Below are positions 6,795-15,564 of a DNA stretch of 64,000 nucleotides, piece by piece. Below the pieces are notes generated by a model that had not been told where the DNA came from, ran no database searches, and saw only the letters and a list, made by a program, of their open reading frames with translations. Position 1 is the stretch's first letter. Each line of letters begins with the position of its first letter. Both the position numbers and the translations under genes were made by a program. The stretch spans positions 2,170,001 to 2,234,000 of the forward strand of contig NZ_CP011254.1 of NCBI RefSeq assembly GCF_001006005.1, given 5' to 3'. Source of the DNA: Serratia fonticola. GTDB lineage: Bacteria > Pseudomonadota > Gammaproteobacteria > Enterobacterales > Enterobacteriaceae.

Positions 6795-9057
6795 CCTGGA
6801 TCTCCTTCGACAGCTCCACGAAGAATGCGCTATAGCCTGCAACACGCACCACCAGCCCGGCGAAGTCCTGTGGCCTGGCCTGCGCTTCCTTCAGCGTTTC
6901 GGCATTCACCACGTTGAACTGCACGTGCTGTAGCTTGAGCTTGGTAAAGGCCCCGAGGAAATCAGCCAGCTTGTTCAGCCCCTGCTGACCTTCCAGCGTG
7001 CTTGGGGTGAACTTCACGTTTAGCAGCGTACCGTTGGAGAGCAGGTAGTTATCCAGCTTGCTCACCGATTTCAGCACTGCCGTCGGCCCCTGGCCATCCT
7101 GGCCGAGCATCGGCGAAAGCCCGCCGTCCGCCAGCTGTTCCCCCGCATAGCGCCCGTCTGGCGTGGCTCCCACCACCGCACCCAATGGCACGTGGGCAGA
7201 AACGGTATAAGAGCCTGGGGTAAATTGGCCGCCGCGCGGGTTACGGTACTGTTCCACCTCTTTGCAGTAAAAGCGCAGCAGATCGGCGCTGATCAGGTCA
7301 ACTTCGTCGATATCATTGCCGTATTTATCGAAGCGGTTGATTAACCGTGCGCGGATCTTTTCCCCTTCCGGTGTGGCGAAGTTGGCCTTCAGCGTGGCCA
7401 GCAGCTCATCAAAGCTCAGGCGCTGTTGATCGAACACCAGGCCTTTCAGGGCAAACAGCGAATCGCTCAGGTTGGCAATGCCGATGCCTTGTACCCCGGA
7501 GAAGTTGTAGCGTGCGCCGCCTTCGGTGATGTCTTTGCCGTGTTGCAGGCAGTCATCGATAAAGGAAGATAGCAGCGGCACCGGTGCCCAGTCACGGTGG
7601 CCGATATCGCAGATGTTGCTGCCTTCGGCCATCAGCCGGACGTAATGGCGAATTTTTTCACGAATGTGATCCAGCAACTGCGGATAGGTGAGGCTGGCGT
7701 TGCCTTCGTTATCCAGCAGCGTCAGCTCCATCACTTTCAGCAAGTTGAACATGGCAATGTCGTGCAGGCCGTAGGTGCGCCCAGGGATCGACAGTTCAAC
7801 ACAGCCCACCACGGCATAATCACGTGCATCTTCCAGTGAGACGCCACGGTTCAGGAATGCTGGCACTACTACTTCATCGTTAAAGATTTGCGGAATACCG
7901 GTGCCGAGGCGGATGGTTTCGGCGGTTTTCAGCAGGAATGGCCGATCGATAAACTCATTGACCCGCACGCCGAGGTTCGGCTGTGGCAGGCGGATATTCT
8001 GGTAGGCATCCAGGCACAGGAACGACAGCACGTTGACCGCGCTGCGGCCGGTTTCCGTCAGGCCGCCCAGCAAGATGGTGTAGCCGGTAGGGAAACCCGC
8101 AAAATAGCGGGCGCTGGAAGTAGAGCGCAGCAGCACGATGTCGTTGCATTTCACCCACAGGCTTTCCAGCAGCTCCTTGAGGAACGCCGGATCCTGCCCC
8201 TGATTGAGGGAGGCTTGATAAAACGGCAGCATGTACTGATCGAAACGGCCCAGCGACAGCGAGCTGGCGTTGGATTCATACTGCAAAATGATGTTCATAT
8301 ACCAGAACAGCTGGCACGCCTGGTAGAAATCCTGCGGCTTGTGGTGGGCGTTGTGGCTTGAGATCTCTGCGATGCGCAGCAGCTCGGCGCGGCGAGTCTC
8401 ATCGCTGCATTGCTCCGCCATTTGGCGTGCCAGGGATTCATAACGCAGAATATGGCGCTGTGAGGCTTGTAACAGCAACAATGCTGCGGCGTAGAACGCG
8501 TTGTCTGGCTGCTGCTCGGCATGGCTTTGCAGTTCGGTTAGCAGATTATCCAGGCCGTTATTCAGCAGGCGCGGGTAATCGATGATGATATGCCCCTGGC
8601 CCTTGTCCGTCTGGTTGACGCTGAAAATCTGGGTCTGGGTGGCGGTTTTAACCTCCTCTGACATCTGGCCGTTGATGAAATCCTTCATCGAACGTTTTTC
8701 CCAGTAGGGGTAAAGCTGTTCGCGGTACACCTGTTTGTCCGCTTCGGAAATGGCAAAGCGATCCTGTGGACGAGTAGGGAAAGCATCCAGCTCTTTCAAC
8801 AGCCAGTAAGGGTCCATCTCTGGCGACACGATCCCGGCACGCGGCTTCACCGTACGGTTACCGGCAATCAGCTCATCTTCCCGCAGGGTGATCGCTACGT
8901 GATCGAGAATATAGGCGGTTGCCTTGGCACGGCGGATGATGGTCGGTTCTCCCTCGGTCTGCCGGTGGCTGGCGGTATAGAGTAGTGCGCGTTCGAGTGA
9001 AATTTCGCGCGGGGCGGAGAACAAGGCGGCTTTTAGACGTTCGACCCGGGAGAGCAT
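6760..9057 (-). CDS. pflD: Glycyl-radical enzyme PflD (dehydratase-like)
   Basis: A 765-residue glycyl-radical enzyme, the same length as E. coli PflD. The radical site is Gly741 in R-V-A-G-Y-S-A near the C-terminus. The active-site loop reads G-C-V-E-L-S, giving Cys419 and Glu421. True pyruvate formate-lyase has two adjacent cysteines; a single Cys with Glu two residues on is typical of glycyl-radical eliminases such as B12-independent glycerol dehydratase. The name formate acetyltransferase is therefore probably misleading. The substrate is unknown. The ATG at 9057 has AAGGAAA upstream and matches the family start; an in-frame ATG at 9102 is less likely. It would be expressed with frwB, frwC, pflC and frwD and work anaerobically. 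Confidence 0.93.
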   Translation of the reverse strand: MLSRVERLKAALFSAPREISLERALLYTASHRQTEGEPTIIRRAKATAYILDHVAITLREDELIAGNRTVKPRAGIVSPEMDPYWLLKELDAFPTRPQDRFAISEADKQVYREQLYPYWEKRSMKDFINGQMSEEVKTATQTQIFSVNQTDKGQGHIIIDYPRLLNNGLDNLLTELQSHAEQQPDNAFYAAALLLLQASQRHILRYESLARQMAEQCSDETRRAELLRIAEISSHNAHHKPQDFYQACQLFWYMNIILQYESNASSLSLGRFDQYMLPFYQASLNQGQDPAFLKELLESLWVKCNDIVLLRSTSSARYFAGFPTGYTILLGGLTETGRSAVNVLSFLCLDAYQNIRLPQPNLGVRVNEFIDRPFLLKTAETIRLGTGIPQIFNDEVVVPAFLNRGVSLEDARDYAVVGCVELSIPGRTYGLHDIAMFNLLKVMELTLLDNEGNASLTYPQLLDHIREKIRHYVRLMAEGSNICDIGHRDWAPVPLLSSFIDDCLQHGKDITEGGARYNFSGVQGIGIANLSDSLFALKGLVFDQQRLSFDELLATLKANFATPEGEKIRARLINRFDKYGNDIDEVDLISADLLRFYCKEVEQYRNPRGGQFTPGSYTVSAHVPLGAVVGATPDGRYAGEQLADGGLSPMLGQDGQGPTAVLKSVSKLDNYLLSNGTLLNVKFTPSTLEGQQGLNKLADFLGAFTKLKLQHVQFNVVNAETLKEAQARPQDFAGLVVRVAGYSAFFVELSKEIQDDIIRRTAHQL

Positions 9058-9125
9058 CACATTTTCCTTTTGTGCGGTAATGGGGGCGGGAAAACCCGGC
9101 ACGGCGTGCCGGGCTGGCTGTGCGG

Positions 9126-9446
9126 TTAGGCCTTTTGCGCTAAGTGGGCGGCAATTTTCTCCATGATGGCATCGGCGCGTTTTACCGCGTCGCTGATGGC
9201 CACGCGTACCACGGTTTTCCCTTTAAAGCGTTCTTCAAACTTGATGCCGATATCCTTGGTCAGGATCACCACGTCGGCGGCGGCCACGTCTTCGGCCGTC
9301 AGTTCGTTTTCCAGGCCGATGGAGCCCTGGGTTTCCACCTTGCACTGCCAGCCTTGGGCTTTGGCGGAACGTTCGATGGCTTCGGCAGCCATGTAGGTAT
9401 GGGCAACGCCAGATGGGCAAGCGGTTACAGCGATAATCATAGTCAT
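9126..9446 (-). CDS. frwB: PTS fructose-type enzyme IIB FrwB
   Basis: A 106-residue IIB domain protein, the length of E. coli FrwB. The phosphocysteine loop is T-A-C-P-S-G-V-A-H-T-Y-M-A-A near the N-terminus. The start at 9446 (M-T-M-I-I-A-V) follows GAGGAGTT on its own strand; the longer frame to 9488 adds residues not found in the family. It lies between frwC and pflD and is read leftward. Its role is to take phosphate from a IIA domain and hand it to substrate in the FrwC channel. Confidence 0.93.
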   Translation of the reverse strand: MTMIIAVTACPSGVAHTYMAAEAIERSAKAQGWQCKVETQGSIGLENELTAEDVAAADVVILTKDIGIKFEERFKGKTVVRVAISDAVKRADAIMEKIAAHLAQKA

Positions 9447-9520
9447 GGAAAACTCCTCAAAATGGTATGCGTGTCTTGCAAGTTGCACTGTGATTAGCGG
9501 CAGCTTGCAGGCGTATTTAT

Positions 9521-10597
9521 TCAGTTAATTTCGAAATCCAAGTCCAGATCATCCTGGGCGACTTTAGTAGCCTGTTTCTTGGCGGCAAAGCTTTTCAGCA
9601 GGTTAACCAACAGGGCGGTGACCACCATGCCCACCAGTAGCGCAGCAACGTAGCCCAGCTTGCCTTCAACTACCGGCAGCACAATCAGTCCACCCCAACC
9701 GGCGTAGCACTGTGCACCCACCAATGCGGCGGTCACGGCGGCGCAGGCAGAACCAATCATGATGGAGGGGATAACACGCAGTGGATCGGCAGCGGCGAAC
9801 GGGATAGCCCCTTCGGTAACGCCGACGCAGCCCATCAGCAGCGCGGCTTTACCCGCTTCGCGCTCTTCCAGGGTGTAGTATTTACGGCCAATCAGCGTGG
9901 CGAATCCCAGGCCAAGCGGCGGGGTGGCGATGGCAACGGCCGCGATGGCGACCACCGAGTACACGCCCTGAGCGACGCAGATCAGCATAAAGGCGTAGGC
10001 CACCTTGTTAACCGGGCCGCCCATGTCAAACGCCAACATCAGGCCCATGATGATGGCCAGCACTACGATGCTGCCCTGCTGCATACCTTGCAGCCAGTGG
10101 GTCAGGCCGTTGGTCAGCGCGCCAACCGGTTCACCCAGGCCCCACATCATGATGCCTGCGGTAAGCAGGGTGCCGATGATTGGGATCACGAAGATCGGCA
10201 TCACCGAGCGCAGGATCTTCGGTACCGGGATCTTCTTGAGATAGAACACAATAATGCCGCCCAGCAGGCCAGCGATGATCGCCCCGAAGAAACCAGCCCC
10301 GAAGGATGCGCCCACCCAGGCCCCAATCGCAGAAGGAGCCAGCGCGGAGCGATCCGAGATGGAGTAGCCGATATAGGCCGCCAGGAAAGGCACCATCAAC
10401 GTCAATCCGGCCACGCCGATATCGAACAGTTTTTTCAAGTTAGGGTCCGTCACCGCGTCGGGTACCGCCCCTTTGCCATACAGCATCACGGAGATGGCCA
10501 GCAAAATGCCGCCGGCGACCACAAACGGGATCATATGGGAGACGCCGGTCATCAAGTGCTGGCGTGTGTTTCTTAGAATATTGAGTAGCTCTTTCAT
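9521..10597 (-). CDS. frwC: PTS fructose-type permease IIC FrwC
   Basis: A 358-residue polytopic membrane protein (E. coli 359), nearly all hydrophobic helices, ending in a short charged cytoplasmic tail. It is the IIC channel without fused IIA or IIB domains. The conserved G-V-T-E-G-A-I-P-F substrate-site motif is present in the C-terminal half. It heads the leftward frwC-frwB-pflD-pflC-frwD series and is divergent from ptsA, sharing a 361-bp control region with a CRP-like site. GGGAGTG precedes its ATG. The transported substrate is not known for any close homologue. Confidence 0.94.
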   Translation of the reverse strand: MKELLNILRNTRQHLMTGVSHMIPFVVAGGILLAISVMLYGKGAVPDAVTDPNLKKLFDIGVAGLTLMVPFLAAYIGYSISDRSALAPSAIGAWVGASFGAGFFGAIIAGLLGGIIVFYLKKIPVPKILRSVMPIFVIPIIGTLLTAGIMMWGLGEPVGALTNGLTHWLQGMQQGSIVVLAIIMGLMLAFDMGGPVNKVAYAFMLICVAQGVYSVVAIAAVAIATPPLGLGFATLIGRKYYTLEEREAGKAALLMGCVGVTEGAIPFAAADPLRVIPSIMIGSACAAVTAALVGAQCYAGWGGLIVLPVVEGKLGYVAALLVGMVVTALLVNLLKSFAAKKQATKVAQDDLDLDFEIN

Positions 10598-10958
10598 CGT
10601 TCACTCCCTGGCCGCAACCAGCGTGCTTCTGAGATAAAACCACCGGGGAATGACCCCTGATGGATAAAGGTTGTTGGCTATCACAATAGGCATCTGGCGG
10701 TACTATCAACAGTGGATAAAATTGCCATTTACTGGATTTTTGTATTGTCAGGAGAAAAGTGCGATCTAACTCAAAGTGTGCGACAGAATAAACCGGGCTT
10801 GTGGAAACGGGCTTTGTGAGCGGCATCGCATTTATGCCGTCAGGATACATTTGTCCAGTGTTTGACATTTTTATCCGATAGCCCTGGGCCGCGCTGCGCT
10901 TTTATCCTTGTGGCAAACCGGTGTTGTTCACCGCTGCTTGTGGTATGAGGAAAGAGTG
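10598..10958. other. Divergent frwC-ptsA control region
   Basis: This 361-bp region has no gene. It is AT-rich near 10725-10790 and contains one convincing candidate regulatory site, a CRP-like sequence (10815-10830). The promoters of the leftward frwC series and of rightward ptsA must lie here, but I cannot assign -35 and -10 boxes confidently. Confidence 0.6.
10815..10830. promoter_or_regulatory. Candidate CRP site between frwC and ptsA
   Basis: TGTGA-N6-TCGCA matches nine of ten core positions of the CRP consensus TGTGA-N6-TCACA. Catabolite control of a PTS/sugar locus would be expected. No footprint is implied. Confidence 0.5.
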
Positions 10959-13460
10959 ATGGCGAAAATAGTGACGTTTACCTGCGTGCTGCCCAACGGG
11001 ATGCATGCCCGCCCAGCCAGCCATATCGAAACCCTGTGCAACGGTTTCCGTTCCCGCTTTGAATGGCACAACTCGCGTAGCGGCCTGCGTGGCGACGGCA
11101 AAAGCGTGTTGTCACTGATTGGTACCGATACTTTGCTGGGCGATGAGTGTCGCATCACCATCGAAGGGGAAGATGAACAGGCGGCGTTTGAGCGCCTGAG
11201 CCAGTTTATCCAACATGAATTCCCGCATTGCGACGAAGCGCTGCCACAGGTGGATGACCAGGCAGAGCAGGAGCCTATCCCGCAGTCTCTGGCTAACCTG
11301 AACCCAACGCTGGTGCGCGCTCGCTCCGTCAACCAAGGCACCGCTAATGGGAAATTGGTGCATCTGGCGCGGGTGGATTTAAACGCTCTAACGTTGCCAC
11401 CTACGCAATCTGTTGAACAGGAGCAGCAGCAGTTGGCCGAAGGGTTGACGCGCTTTGGCAAGGCGCTGGATCTGCAACTGATGGGCGGTAACGGCACTAC
11501 TACGGCGGTGCTGGAAGCGCATCGCTCCTTGCTACGTGACGGCGCATTCCGCCAACACCTGCTAGATGGCGTGCTGGCAGGGGAAAGCTGTGCTGCCGCC
11601 ATTGTGGCCACCTCAGCCCACTTTAGCCAGCAGCTGGCACAGTCTGCCAGTGCCTATCTGCGCGAGCGCGAACTGGATATTCGTGATGTCAGCTTCCAAC
11701 TATTACAGCAAATTTATGGCGAGCAGTGCTTCCCGGCGCAGCAGGCGCTAAGTGTAGATAGCATTTGCATCACCGATGAGCTGACCCCGAGCCAATTCCT
11801 GGAGCTGGACAAGCGTTATTTGAAAGGCCTGCTGCTGGGCAGCGGCGGTAGTACCTCGCATACGGTGATCCTGGCGCGCTCCTTTAACATTCCAACCCTG
11901 GTTGGCGTCGATGCCGCCTCAATGTTGCCGTATTTGAATCAATCGGTGCAGATCGACGGCGATCTTGGGCTGGTGGCCTGTGATCTCAGCGAGCCGGTTC
12001 GTCGTTACTATCAGCAGGAGCAGTGGCTGAGCGAGCAGATCCGCAGCCAGCAAAGCGCCTATCTCGATCAACCGGGGCGTACGGCCGACGGCGTGCGGAT
12101 GGAAGTTGCCGCCAATATCGCCCACGCGGTAGAAGCAGAGGCGGCCTTCAGTAACGGTGCAGAGGCAGTGGGTTTGTTCCGTACCGAAATGCTGTATATG
12201 GATCGCCTGACAGCACCTTCCGAAGATGAGCTTTACAACATTTACTGCCAGGCGGTGGAAGCCGCAGCAGGCAAGACGATCATCGTGCGTACCATGGATA
12301 TCGGCGGTGACAAGCCGGTGGATTATCTAAATATCCCGGCCGAAAACAACCCGTTCCTCGGTTACCGGGCGGTGCGTATCTATCAGGAGTTTCTGCCGCT
12401 ATTTCGTACCCAGTTGCGCTCGATCCTGCGCGCTTCGGCACACGGTCCGCTGAAGATCATGATCCCGATGATCTCCTCGATGGAAGAGGTCCTGTGGGTG
12501 AAAGATCAACTGGCCGAAGTGAAGCAATCGCTGCGTGCCGGGCAGATCCCGTTCGACGAAAAAATCCCGCTCGGCATCATGCTAGAAGTGCCTTCGGTGC
12601 TGTTTATCATCGACCAGTGCTGTGAGGAGATCGACTTCTTCAGTATCGGCAGCAACGATCTGACGCAGTATCTGCTGGCGGTGGATCGTGATAATGCCAA
12701 GGTCATCAAACACTACAACAGCCTGAACCCGGCGTTCCTGCGTGGGTTGGATCATGCAGTGCGGGAAGTGCACCGCCACGGTAAATGGATCGGCCTGTGT
12801 GGAGAGCTGGGGGCGAAAGGTTCGGTGCTGCCGTTGCTGGTAGGGATGGGGCTGGATGAAATCAGCATGAGCGCGCCTTCCATTGCCGCCACCAAAACCC
12901 GCCTGGCCAAGTTGGATAGCCGCGAATGCCGTTTACTGCTCAACCGGGCCATGGCCTGCCGTACGTCGCTGGAAGTGGAGCACCTGTTGGCCCAGTTCCG
13001 CATGGAGCAAAGTGATGCGCCGCTGATCACGCCGGAATGCATTGCCCTGGGGGCCGATTGGCGCAGCAAAGAAGAGGTTATCAAAGGGATGGCGGATAAC
13101 CTGCTGCTGGCCGGGCGTTGCCGTTACCCACGTAATCTTGCCGCCGATTTGTGGGCGCGTGAGGCGGTATTCTCCACCGGGCTGGGCTTCGGTTTTGCCA
13201 TTCCGCATACCAAATCTGAACATATTGAACAGTCCACTATCAGCGTGGCCAAGCTGGCGCAGCCGGTCGTCTGGGGCGATGAAGAGGCGCAGTTCGTGAT
13301 TATGCTGACACTTAATAAACATGCCGCCGGGGACCAGCATATGCGTATTTTCTCCAAGCTGGCGCGGCGCATCATGCATGAAGGTTTCCGTGACGCACTG
13401 GTGAACGCAGTGTCTGCCCAACAGGTAGAAGCGTTGCTGAAACAAGAGCTTGAACTGTAA
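10959..13460 (+). CDS. ptsA: Multiphosphoryl transfer protein PtsA (HPr-EI-IIA)
   Basis: An 833-residue fusion, identical in length to E. coli PtsA (FrwA). An N-terminal HPr-like domain (about 1-90) has His16 in N-G-M-H-A-R-P-A-S. The enzyme I domain (about 120-650) has the phosphohistidine loop S-G-G-S-T-S-H-T with His301 and the PEP-site signature I-G-S-N-D-L-T-Q-Y. A C-terminal fructose-type IIA domain (about 690-833) has His750 in F-A-I-P-H-T-K. All three phosphorylation sites are intact, so the protein could carry phosphate from PEP to FrwB or FrwD without the general PTS proteins. The ATG at 10959 follows GAGGAAAGAG; the longer frame from 10908 lacks support. Confidence 0.95.
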   Translation: MAKIVTFTCVLPNGMHARPASHIETLCNGFRSRFEWHNSRSGLRGDGKSVLSLIGTDTLLGDECRITIEGEDEQAAFERLSQFIQHEFPHCDEALPQVDDQAEQEPIPQSLANLNPTLVRARSVNQGTANGKLVHLARVDLNALTLPPTQSVEQEQQQLAEGLTRFGKALDLQLMGGNGTTTAVLEAHRSLLRDGAFRQHLLDGVLAGESCAAAIVATSAHFSQQLAQSASAYLRERELDIRDVSFQLLQQIYGEQCFPAQQALSVDSICITDELTPSQFLELDKRYLKGLLLGSGGSTSHTVILARSFNIPTLVGVDAASMLPYLNQSVQIDGDLGLVACDLSEPVRRYYQQEQWLSEQIRSQQSAYLDQPGRTADGVRMEVAANIAHAVEAEAAFSNGAEAVGLFRTEMLYMDRLTAPSEDELYNIYCQAVEAAAGKTIIVRTMDIGGDKPVDYLNIPAENNPFLGYRAVRIYQEFLPLFRTQLRSILRASAHGPLKIMIPMISSMEEVLWVKDQLAEVKQSLRAGQIPFDEKIPLGIMLEVPSVLFIIDQCCEEIDFFSIGSNDLTQYLLAVDRDNAKVIKHYNSLNPAFLRGLDHAVREVHRHGKWIGLCGELGAKGSVLPLLVGMGLDEISMSAPSIAATKTRLAKLDSRECRLLLNRAMACRTSLEVEHLLAQFRMEQSDAPLITPECIALGADWRSKEEVIKGMADNLLLAGRCRYPRNLAADLWAREAVFSTGLGFGFAIPHTKSEHIEQSTISVAKLAQPVVWGDEEAQFVIMLTLNKHAAGDQHMRIFSKLARRIMHEGFRDALVNAVSAQQVEALLKQELEL

Positions 13461-13469
13461 TCCATTTTT

Positions 13470-13495
13470 GGGCGCTGCGGCGCCCTTCATTTTTA
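13470..13495 (+). terminator. Hairpin between ptsA and fsaB
   Basis: GGGCGC-TGCG-GCGCCC stem-loop followed by TTCATTTTT, 9 bp after the ptsA stop and 17 bp before fsaB. The interrupted T tract suggests partial termination, which would lower fsaB relative to ptsA. Confidence 0.65.
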
Positions 13496-13511
13496 GCCTT
13501 GAGGAGCAACT

Positions 13512-14177
13512 ATGGAACTCTATCTGGATACTGCCGACATCAATGCGGTGAAACGCCTGGCACGTGTGTTGCCGCTGCAAGGGGTGACAACTAACCCGAG
13601 CATTGTGGCTGCGTCACGCACGTCGCTATGGGAAGTGCTGCCTGCTTTACGCGATATCATCGGTGGCGAAGGCAAATTGTTTGCCCAAGTGATGGCGGCC
13701 ACGGCCGAGCAGATGGTTGAAGAGGCGGTCATGCTTCACCAGCGCGTTCCTGGCCTGGTGGTGAAAGTGCCGGTGACTGGTGAAGGGTTAGCGGCGATCA
13801 AAATCCTGAGCGGCTTGGCTATTCCAACGTTAGGGACGGCGGTGTATGGGGCGGCACAGGGGCTGCTTTCTGCCTTGGCAGGGGCGAAGTATGTGGCACC
13901 TTATGTCAACCGCGTGGATGCTCAGGGCGGCAATGGCATTACTACCGTACAGGAGTTACAGCACTTGTTAGAACTGCACGCTCCGCAGGCCAAGGTACTG
14001 GCTGCCAGCTTCAAGACTCCGCGTCAGGCGTTGGAGTGCCTGTTGGCAGGTTGTGAAGCTATTACCTTACCGGTTGATGTCGCAGAGCAGTTTATCAGCG
14101 CCCCGGCGGTGCAGGCGGCGGTAGAAAAGTTCGAGCACGATTGGCACGGTGCGTTTGGCACTTTGTCACTGAGCTAA
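13512..14177 (+). CDS. fsaB: Fructose-6-phosphate aldolase FsaB
   Basis: A 221-residue class I aldolase of the small transaldolase family (TalC type). The Schiff-base lysine is Lys85 in V-V-K-V-P-V-T. The E. coli enzymes cleave fructose 6-phosphate to dihydroxyacetone and glyceraldehyde 3-phosphate; the physiological substrate is uncertain. It lies 51 bp after ptsA with GAGGAGCAAC before the ATG. In E. coli the next gene is gldA (glycerol dehydrogenase); here it is missing and an intergenic repeat follows directly. Confidence 0.95.
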   Translation: MELYLDTADINAVKRLARVLPLQGVTTNPSIVAASRTSLWEVLPALRDIIGGEGKLFAQVMAATAEQMVEEAVMLHQRVPGLVVKVPVTGEGLAAIKILSGLAIPTLGTAVYGAAQGLLSALAGAKYVAPYVNRVDAQGGNGITTVQELQHLLELHAPQAKVLAASFKTPRQALECLLAGCEAITLPVDVAEQFISAPAVQAAVEKFEHDWHGAFGTLSLS

Positions 14178-14186
14178 GATAAGACG

Positions 14187-14383
14187 CCCCTCACCCTAAC
14201 CCTCTCCCACAGGGAGAGGGGACCGAAAGTGCCTCTATTTGATTAGGGTATTCGTCCTCGACATCAATCCTGCCACAGATTAACTCTTGTACCTGAACAC
14301 AGCACCGAACTGGCTCCCTCTCCCTACACAAAAGCCCATGACATCCTCAGTTTGTACATTGGGAGAGGGTTGGGGTGAGGGGA
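14187..14383. repeat. Intergenic repeat element with CCCCTCACCC inverted ends, copy 2
   Basis: About 197 bp bounded by CCCCTCACCCTAACCCTCTCCC at 14187-14208 and the inverted GGGAGAGGGTTGGGGTGAGGGG at 14361-14382. Inner CCCTCTCCC/GGGAGAGGG arms could fold each end separately, or the whole element could fold as one long hairpin. No open frame is convincing inside. It fills most of the 301-bp gap between fsaB and ysgA. Confidence 0.75.
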
Positions 14384-14399
14384 GATTGGTGACAAGCAT

Positions 14400-14420
14400 C
14401 AGGGGCACTCGCTGCCCCTG
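14400..14420. terminator. Hairpin downstream of ysgA
   Basis: CAGGGGCA-CTCGC-TGCCCCTG stem-loop lacking a strong T run on either side. It lies in the convergent gap between fsaB and ysgA and may be a weak terminator or an RNA-stabilising hairpin. Confidence 0.4.
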
Positions 14421-14454
14421 AAACTGCTGATATTCCTCACCCAACTTGGCATGT

Positions 14455-14476
14455 AGGGGCGCTGCATGCTGCGCCC
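14455..14476. repeat. 22-bp palindromic intergenic repeat, copy A
   Basis: GGGGCGCTGCATGCTGCGCCC is an almost perfect palindrome three bases past the ysgA stop. A near-identical palindrome lies at 30331-30352 after pepE, so this is a small dispersed repeat that may serve as a terminator or mRNA 3' end. Confidence 0.6.
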
Positions 14477-14478
14477 AT

Positions 14479-15306
14479 CTATTTCACACCATGCTGGCTG
14501 AACCAGGCCAACATGCGCTGCCAACCGTCGGCGGAAGCCTCCGCGTTATAGCTTGGCCGGTAATCGGCGTGGAAAGCGTGCCCCGCTTCTGGATACACCA
14601 CGATTTCCGCATCGGCATTGGCCGCACGGATCGCCTTGCGCATGGTTTCCACCGTTTCCTGCGGAATGCTGCCATCCTGGCCACCGTATAGCCCAAGCAC
14701 CGGCGCCGAAAGATCGGTCGCGATATCAACCGGATGCTTCGGCGAATTCAAGGTTTTCTCCCCCACCAGCTTGCCGTACCAGGCCACTGCCGCTTTCAGC
14801 TGCGGATTATGCGCCGCATATAACCAGGTGATGCGGCCGCCCCAGCAGAAACCGGTGATCGCCAACCTGCTGGCGTCGCCGCCGTGGCGCGTTGCCCAGT
14901 GCGCAGCGTGATCCAGATCCGCCAAGACTTGGCTGTCTGGTACCTTGCTGACCAACTTTTGCATCAGCTCGCTGATTTCGCTGTACTCTCTGGCATCGCC
15001 CTGGCGGAAATAGAGTTCTGGAGCGATGGCCAGATAACCCTGCTTCGCCAGGCGGCGGCACAGATCCTGAATATGTTCATGCACGCCAAAGATTTCCTGC
15101 ACCACCAGCACAATTGGGAACGGCCCTTGGTGATGGGCCGGTTTGGCGATATAGGCTGGCAGATCGTCCCCCTGCGAAGGGATGGTGGTTTCCCCCACAT
15201 GAATATCCTGATCGTCGGTCAGAATGGTTGAGGTGGCCAACGGTGCGACGGCCGGGGTAAATCCCCCTTTGGCCTGTTTTAACGTCATTTGTTGTTCTGT
15301 TTTCAT
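14479..15306 (-). CDS. ysgA: Dienelactone hydrolase family protein YsgA
   Basis: A 275-residue alpha/beta hydrolase, close to E. coli YsgA (271). The nucleophile is Cys154 in G-F-C-W-G-G-R, with Asp in G-G-Q-D-G-S-I-P and His in E-A-G-H-A-F-H completing the Cys-Asp-His triad of dienelactone hydrolases. It is cytoplasmic and its substrate is unknown. It is divergent from udp, as in E. coli, where metE-ysgA-udp-rmuC is contiguous; here the left neighbour is fsaB. The start could be 15306 or the internal ATG at 15288. Confidence 0.9.
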   Translation of the reverse strand: MKTEQQMTLKQAKGGFTPAVAPLATSTILTDDQDIHVGETTIPSQGDDLPAYIAKPAHHQGPFPIVLVVQEIFGVHEHIQDLCRRLAKQGYLAIAPELYFRQGDAREYSEISELMQKLVSKVPDSQVLADLDHAAHWATRHGGDASRLAITGFCWGGRITWLYAAHNPQLKAAVAWYGKLVGEKTLNSPKHPVDIATDLSAPVLGLYGGQDGSIPQETVETMRKAIRAANADAEIVVYPEAGHAFHADYRPSYNAEASADGWQRMLAWFSQHGVK

Positions 15307-15469
15307 TGATTGCAGGCTCCATGCGTTAGAGAAAAAGCGCGGCAGTTAACTATAGGCAGATTAGCGCTTATTAGCACCGCATGGCGAATTTTCGCGCAGG
15401 ATAGCAATGGCTGCTCAGGTAGCAAATTGGTATAAACTGAGTGGAGATTAAGCGTGCTAGGGTTCTTTA

Positions 15470-15485
15470 TGTGATTTAAATCACA
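15470..15485. promoter_or_regulatory. CRP site 2 (distal) of the udp promoter
   Basis: TGTGATTTAAATCACA is a perfect palindrome matching the CRP core. Its centre is 52 bp upstream of the second site, the same separation as the two CRP sites of the E. coli udp promoter, where CytR binds between them. Confidence 0.85.
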
Positions 15486-15522
15486 AAAATAATGTAGATG
15501 AATTTCTGTTTCTTTATTCAAA

Positions 15523-15536
15523 GTGATGATCATCAC
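15523..15536. promoter_or_regulatory. CRP site 1 (proximal) of the udp promoter
   Basis: GTGATGATCATCAC is a perfect 14-bp palindrome with GTGA-N6-TCAC. If it is centred at -41.5, transcription starts at about 15571. Confidence 0.82.
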
Positions 15537-15558
15537 GAAATTTAATGACGATTGTCAG

Positions 15559-15564
15559 TAGAAT
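15559..15564 (+). promoter_or_regulatory. udp promoter -10 box
   Basis: TAGAAT (five of six to consensus) lies where the proximal CRP site predicts, with the start near 15571. There is no good -35 box, as expected for a class II CRP-dependent promoter. Confidence 0.7.

Noticed and set aside
15303..15536. 77-codon minus-strand frame in the ysgA-udp gap
   Set aside because: It covers the two CRP palindromes of the udp promoter and shows no ribosome site or protein family features.
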